A stretch of 64,000 nucleotides of DNA from Anoplolepis gracilipes (lineage: Eukaryota > Arthropoda > Insecta > Hymenoptera > Formicidae), in contig NC_132977.1 of assembly GCF_047496725.1 (NCBI RefSeq), forward strand, positions 7,634,501 to 7,698,500, written 5' to 3'. Positions within the stretch are counted from its first letter, which is position 1. Each line of letters starts with the position of its first letter. Shown here in pieces: positions 60,201 through 64,000 of the stretch. A program made the translations under genes and the position numbers. The notes beneath the pieces are model-generated. The model did no database searches. It was not told the DNA's origin and saw nothing but the letters and a program-made list of their open reading frames with translations.

Positions 60201-62900
60201 TATAAAAAAAATTAAGTACAAAATATAAAAGAATAAATTGTTTTCTATTGAACTTATATGTCTAAAATTTTTTCTTATATTGAAAATACTATATATAAAT
60301 TTAAGTCAATAAATAATCTCGGAATTTGATAAAAAGTTGAAATGCAGGTGAAGATGTCTCAACATGAAAATAATTTCGATATACTCATTACCACGATTGC
60401 AATTAGCTAATATGCAAGTTCGTATACAGAATTCATCATTTTTAACGACGAAATCAAATTGCAATAAAATATTCACATATTATAATGTAAACCAATCCTC
60501 TGAATTTCGAGATATGACATATATATATATACATATATAGCTACGCTTCAGACGCGAAAAAGTAATTTACGAGCGCGGATGGCATCGAGCGACTCTCCCC
60601 GGGGAGGATTCGTAGCGGAATTCATGATAAGCGAGTTCGCGCGCAACATGGATTTTCCATCCAACGACGTGGGAATCTAATCAAATAAAGACAAAGGAGG
60701 AGAAATATCCAAATTTGATCAAAAATCTTTTTACCTCCACTTTGTACGATGTATCTCGCAACGCGGTGAACAAAACGAAACCGATCAAGTCGGTATATCG
60801 GGAGATTCGCACGTGGAGCGCACTGTCGTCTCGACCCGAGATCGGTATGATGAACGGACAGATATTCAGAAACCAACGAGCGTCTCGAAATGAATAGCGT
60901 TTAACGACTAGAAAGATCAAGATTAATCTCGCGTTTATTCGCAATGTCCTACAGTGCCGAGAATCGACAGATATACTGTAGCTCGATATCGCAAATCAGA
61001 TGGAACCTGGCTAAAACGTATCGGATCAGGATCCGACCAGAGAACGATTGTTATCGTCGAAGAAGCGTGTTTCGTCCCTCCGCACTCGCCGTCTTCGACG
61101 AGAAAGATTAAAACGTCATAGACTCGTCCAAGGAATCGTCAACTCGAGAAATGGTATCGGGTACTAAACGTAACCGGAAGAATCAACGTAGTTAAATTCG
61201 TTGCGCTTCGTCGAGACCGACCCCGAACGACGGCCACTGACTGAGCGAGCGAACGGTATCAGGAACCCAACGACGGAGCGGAAGATGGGACGAAGAGTAG
61301 GAAGAGGTAGGATAGGAAATTCACGCGAGGCGCCTGCGCCACTAATTTTACACACGATAGCATGATGCATGTTATCCGCCAACCCTCCATCGAAAGCAGC
61401 CCCGGTCCACCTATCTAACAGCTCGCTTGGCTACGGAGGTAGCTATTGGTACTAGTCGCAACTGCACGCAGTTACCGAACCGATAGTTACCGATTATCAG
61501 TCTGCTCGTCGCTGGAAGAATGAGGGGACTATTATAACAAGATGGGATTAACGCTCGAACGTTTTTCTCTCATGAAATCTACATTAGAATGGTGAACAAT
61601 TGTATAAATTAATCGTAGTAATTAGCACATCAGTAACGTAAGTTTGAAAACTAATTAAAATATTAATAATTAAAATTATTAAGGTATGTCTTTTTATATC
61701 TCTCAATTATTTTTATAATTTAAAAGAGAATGAATAATATTTTATAAATTTTATGTGTCGTTATAAAGAGGGAAAAAATTTCGTACTGGATGTACTCTAA
61801 ATTTTAATGTAAAAATAATTGTTTTTTTTTCATATACATAGAAAAAATAACTGAAACACATTGTAATATTTTCAGTTATTCTTTGTAATTATATCATATA
61901 TATATGTAGCAGTATGCAATAGCTAATTTAATTTTAGTTTTCTCATTATCTTTTCAGTAATATTTTATTACTCTTATAAAATTTTTGGTTTATATTGAAG
62001 AATTGCTATTGTTATAAGGAGAAACAAATAATTAAAAATTGCAAAAAAATCTTGCTAAATTGGAATTAAATGTAAATTATATAAGTATAAAATAAGTGTA
62101 AATTATAAATGTAAATTAGTTAATAACTAAATGCAAAAAATAACTAACATACATTGTAACATTTTGTTATTATCATTAATTATATCTTATATATATATAC
62201 AGGGTGTCTGGTAATTGGTGAAAAATCTATTAATGGCAGATTCTTCAAATCATTTGGAGTCAATTTTTCCTTAGTTAATATATATATATGTGTGATATAA
62301 TTAATGAGAATAACTGCAAATGTTATAATGTATTTCAGTTATTCTATGCATTTAGTTATTATCTAATTTATATTATAATTTGTATTATAATTTAAATTAT
62401 AATTTACATTTATTTTACATTTATAGTATAATTTATGTTTAATTACAATTTAACAAGATTTTCTGCGATATTTAATTATTATTATAGTTTCTCCTTATAG
62501 CAATAGCAATTCTTCAATATAAAACAAAAATTTTATAAGAGTAACAAAATATTATTGAAAAGATAATGAGATAATTAAAATTGAATTAGCTATTGTATAT
62601 TGCTATTTGATTGACATAACATAAATAGGAATTAAAATGATTATGAATTCATATTTTTACATCATGTTTTATTATAGACTCTTGATCTTATTGTAGAAAA
62701 TAAAATTTATTATAAATTTCAAAACTACTCACCTCACCATCTCCATCATAGTAAATGAGATGGCGTTTTGTCAGCACAAACCATCGTTGTTTGAAATTGA
62801 CTGGAGTGAAGCGTTTCTTGTTTTGGGAACGTTTTATCATAAATCCTTGACGAATAACATCTCCACCTTTTGGCTCTAGCTTCCCATCCTTCCCTGCCAT
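36522..62900 (-). CDS. Btk29A: Tec-family non-receptor tyrosine kinase, long isoform
   Basis: Fourteen coding exons, in transcript order 62900-62733, 59781-59517, 58903-58586, 39504-39443, 39352-39269, 39095-39031, 38688-38623, 38408-38280, 38124-37931, 37796-37625, 37455-37287, 37195-37077, 36941-36689 and 36623-36522, give 721 aa with consistent phases. Domains in order: PH (about 14-144, with a Gly-rich insert encoded near 59640-59710), the Btk zinc motif (His157, Cys168, Cys169, Cys179), a Ser/Thr-rich linker, SH3 (ALYPF to YIPSNYV), SH2 (from about 344, with FVVRNSS) and kinase from about 451. The kinase has GSGQFG, Lys488, HRDLAARN, DFG and the activation-loop tyrosine in RYVLDDQY (Tyr605). 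Family role: membrane-recruited signalling below Src kinases and PI3K; fly Btk29A acts in ring-canal growth and epithelial closure. The first coding exon has an acceptor 16 bases upstream, so leader exons lie further right. The 19-kb intron 3 contains two nested genes. Confidence 0.95.
39505..41452. other. Btk29A intron, right of the shared SH3-side exons
   Basis: Part of intron 3. It holds T- and A-runs at 40259-40280 and 40505-40540 and mixed-composition DNA near 39700-40100. No exon is supported; the frames here lack domains. Confidence 0.5.
41453..42484 (-). CDS. Secreted leucine-rich-repeat protein, coding region intronless, nested in Btk29A
   Basis: A single uninterrupted frame of 343 aa. 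A signal peptide (about 1-21, LLLFSQIILIFST) is followed by a short cysteine-containing N-cap (CQDIDAYNVCYY). About eleven 24-residue LRRs follow, of the form LxxLxLxxNxIxxIxxxxFxGL. No membrane helix or GPI-like tail is seen, and the protein stops soon after the last repeat (TGLPSEVIVV), so it is probably secreted. LRR proteins of this kind bind other proteins in the extracellular matrix or in immunity. I cannot name an orthologue. A TTTGCAG acceptor-like sequence about 40 bases upstream of the ATG allows for a 5' UTR intron. It lies in intron 3 of Btk29A on the same strand. Confidence 0.9.
   Translation of the reverse strand: MSRFLLLFSQIILIFSTITSSEKTEPTCQDIDAYNVCYYKGVLVEVTQRRFEDRLDLSDLDLLAIRKDAFKNVTATHLYLNQNNRISVLKRKSFRGLPKLERLHLDDNVVPLSEHLFAELGHLESLSLVFNRINSIPRDSFAGLSSLIWLYLGHNDIPAIEAESFSNLNPGLLYLWLNNNKIARVAPGSFAGLTELNRLHLDHNQLEGLASGAFRGLNKLEDLYLNNNRITSVSEALLRDLVGLKRLYLQQNEISTLEPGTFQGLSQLEQLRLDGNKLSRVAVGTFTGLFKLEDLNLSDNHIHTIDNGAFADVVKLRILYFSGNNITEIDKKITGLPSEVIVV
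42485..45293. other. Btk29A intron between LRR gene and short-isoform exon
   Basis: Mixed composition, with CpG-rich patches near 43200-43700 and 44600-44760. It may contain the LRR gene promoter. I see no supported exon. Confidence 0.45.
45294..45393 (-). CDS. Btk29A: Alternative first coding exon of Btk29A, short isoform
   Basis: ATG at 45393 opens a 33-codon frame beginning MLVISALKQVAN and ending at a strong donor, G|GTGAGT, in phase 1. This phase is exactly that needed by the exon starting at 39504. The joined product lacks PH and Btk motifs and has 504 aa: a short Ala/His/Ser-rich leader, SH3, SH2 and kinase. Drosophila Btk29A also has a short form from an internal promoter, which supports the model by analogy. 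A CpG-rich, triplet-repeat stretch at 45400-45720, directly upstream on this strand, fits a promoter. Confidence 0.7.
45400..45720 (-). promoter_or_regulatory. Candidate internal Btk29A promoter, CpG/triplet rich
   Basis: Directly upstream of the short-isoform ATG on the minus strand. It is rich in CG and contains CAG repeats near 45570 and a (TCG)n run at 45604-45650. The call rests on position and composition; no TATA box is evident. Confidence 0.35.
45604..45650 (+). repeat. (TCG)n trinucleotide repeat
   Basis: About 15 TCG units with a terminal TTG variant, in the presumed internal promoter region of Btk29A. Confidence 0.9.
47165..47197. repeat. GTC/GAC triplet palindrome
   Basis: Four GTC units (47165-47176) abut seven GAC units (47177-47197). 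The 12+12 core is a perfect inverted repeat without a spacer. Confidence 0.92.
50027..50080. repeat. (TA)n microsatellite
   Basis: About 26 uninterrupted TA units between the Btk29A internal exon and the lectin gene. Confidence 0.92.
50693..51878 (-). CDS. Secreted C-type lectin, nested in Btk29A
   Basis: Three exons, in transcript order 51878-51746, 51369-51145 and 50991-50693, give 218 aa with matching phases (1 and 1). A signal peptide (MFKYLPVVFIFLCQ, cleavage near 21) is followed by a polar N-terminal segment. A C-type lectin domain takes the C-terminal part: LTWNKARQACIQEGGHLAII, then AWLGLHDYFEEGDWV, WPNEPDNF, QNCAAL and MDDVQC, ending SFFCEIPL. The sugar-site tripeptide is EPD, between the mannose-type EPN and the galactose-type QPD, and the usual WND is MDD, so ligand preference is unclear. 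Such lectins act in insect haemolymph recognition. It shares strand and intron with the nested LRR gene. Confidence 0.9.
51879..52368. other. Upstream region of the lectin gene
   Basis: AT-rich sequence between the lectin ATG and the foldback element. It presumably holds the lectin promoter. No clear TATA/Inr pair is seen. Confidence 0.4.
52371..53582. mobile_element. Foldback (long inverted repeat) non-autonomous transposable element
   Basis: The element is about 1.2 kb and nearly all of it folds on itself. The left end AAAAGGCTATAGCCGGAT is mirrored by the right end, whose reverse complement is AAAAGGCTATAACTGGAT, and similarity continues inward for about 500 bases per arm. A TA dinucleotide flanks each end (52369-52370 and 53583-53584), as expected of Tc1/mariner-type insertion. 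A smaller palindrome lies in the left arm (about 52822-52910) and another at the centre. It has no transposase frame, so it would be mobilised in trans if at all. Confidence 0.85.
53585..58585. other. Btk29A intron between foldback element and Btk-motif exon
   Basis: Long intronic stretch with an A-run at 54246-54274 and CpG-richer patches near 55500-55700 and 57100-57480. A short perfect stem GTTTAGCC/GGCTAAAC lies near 53718-53739. No exon is supported. Confidence 0.45.
59782..62732. other. Btk29A PH-domain intron
   Basis: AT-rich on both sides with a CpG-rich patch at about 60540-61440 that might be a promoter or leader exon. A second large inverted repeat lies at 61907-62609. No coding exon recognised. 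Confidence 0.45.
61907..62609. repeat. Large inverted repeat, probable second foldback/MITE-type element
   Basis: The outer arms 61907-62026 and 62487-62609 are reverse complements over most of their length; both include CTCTTATAAAATTTTTG and ATTGAAGAATTGCTATTG. Weaker matching continues inward. The centre (about 62198-62276) carries an unrelated fragment beginning ACAGGGTGTCTGG between AT-rich blocks. No frame is present. Confidence 0.75.
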
Positions 62901-64000
62901 TACAGGAGGGCCTCCCTAGCAACAGTAAAAAATATCATTTTTATACATAATAATAGACCTTTATTAGAAATTAAATATTTCATTGTATATTCTGAGCACA
63001 GAATTAGAACTGATACTTGTTGCACACAATATGCTAATTTAATACTTTTATACTATAAGAAAAAAAAATTACATATTTTATTCAATTTTTCTGTATTTTT
63101 TTTGGTTTATCTTGTGTATATCCATTCTGTATCCGAAGTGACAAAGGACGCAAACGAATTTCTAAATATAGCACACCGGAATTTTTTCCTCGTTCTACAA
63201 CCCGCTTCCTGCCCCCCATAATTCAACTCACGTGTCTATTACCGAGTAATTATTGTCCACATTGTGAACGTGAAAATGACCTATACTCCCAAGGTACAGC
63301 GAGGCGGGAAAAAAAACCGCGAGAACGTTGGCCAAAAATCTCCAAAATGTCAACGCACTGAAGGTGCACGCATGCAGCAACGTGAAGATAGATGTATATA
63401 TGCGCGGTTATACCCCAACGTTTGATAATTCGAATTCTACACACGCGTGACGCGAGGTCCACGGGCCCGTTTATCAGTCACACTTCCGACATTCTCGATA
63501 GAAATCTCGCTCTTACCATGCAACAGATATGCGCTAGCACCACGCAATCCCGACACTTGTCAAAAGCATGACCGGCGCCCAAACAAAGAATTCACGTGGA
63601 ACGTACGCATATACACACACCGACAATCTGTCAAACGAAGACGTCTCGCGGCGACGTCGGGAATTCGCGAGATATCAGGAAATGCCTCACTACGCTGGTC
63701 AACGTGGCAATCCGTATACCGCCCGCGAATAAAGAAACGCGTGCGCGAGAAATGTCAAACGTATAACCCGAATCGACCCTCGACTGCGTCGAGCATCATC
63801 TTGAATGAAGAAAAAAATTGATGAAAATCTTGCGAGCTTGAATTTTTCCAGGATCGTAGAAACAACGAGACGAGCTGGACACTGGACACTCGTTGACTCA
63901 CGTAATCTGAAATGTGACAAAATGGCGGACTAGAGTGACCGTCTGTCATCCTGTCGCTTTGTTTTTCTTGCAAGCCGTTTATACGGATTGTCGTATACAG
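62901..64000. other. 5' region of Btk29A
   Basis: Contains the acceptor at 62917-62918 that begins the first coding exon (16 bases of leader). A more CG-rich stretch at 63180-63960 may hold leader exons or promoter, but I cannot place a transcription start or a donor with confidence. Confidence 0.4.

Overview
The window is nuclear DNA from an insect, most likely a hymenopteran and plausibly an ant. Supporting signs are AT-rich intergenic DNA with scattered CpG-rich promoter patches, short GT-AG introns, many TA, TCG and CT microsatellites, and arthropod-type genes (Btk29A, ImpL2, app/ZDHHC14-like). There is no sign of bacterial organisation. The species call is inference; intron-exon models were built by hand from splice signals and reading-frame phase, and each chain closes in frame.

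Layout, left to right. 1-1,806 (+): 3' part of a two-RRM protein with an acidic tail. 2,696-4,505 (+): complete PCNA, 261 aa. 5,948-7,768 (-): BTB/POZ plus four C2H2 fingers, 473 aa. 8,500-11,900: CpG- and triplet-rich presumed promoter/UTR zone. 11,953-17,050 (+): DHHC palmitoyltransferase of the app/ZDHHC14/18 type, with two alternative C-termini. 17,944-20,205 (-): ODR4 homologue, 471 aa. 20,206-24,014: AT-rich spacer holding an inverted pair of about 170-bp repeats, one upstream of each flanking gene. 24,015-27,483 (+): a single-pass receptor with a SEFIR domain (IL-17-receptor type), 639 aa. 28,377-28,831: TM9SF3-like pseudogene. 31,606-34,803 (+): ImpL2-like secreted two-Ig protein with a candidate TATA/Inr promoter and non-coding first exon. 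36,522-62,900 (-): the Tec-family tyrosine kinase Btk29A, covering almost half of the window.

Btk29A has a long form (PH, Btk zinc motif, SH3, SH2, kinase; 721 aa) and a candidate short form from an internal first exon at 45.3 kb (504 aa). Its 19-kb central intron holds two same-strand genes, a secreted leucine-rich-repeat protein (intronless coding region) and a secreted C-type lectin, plus a 1.2-kb foldback transposable element flanked by TA. A second large inverted repeat lies in the PH intron.

Most noteworthy: an open frame of about 129 codons directly behind the Btk29A TGA stop (readthrough or alternative-splicing candidate), the alternative app tails, the SEFIR receptor with the shared repeat upstream of it and of ODR4, the foldback elements, and a stop-free 135-nt intron in ImpL2. 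The genes do not form one pathway. ImpL2, the SEFIR receptor, the lectin and Btk29A are signalling or immune-type genes; PCNA, ODR4 and the RRM gene are housekeeping-like.
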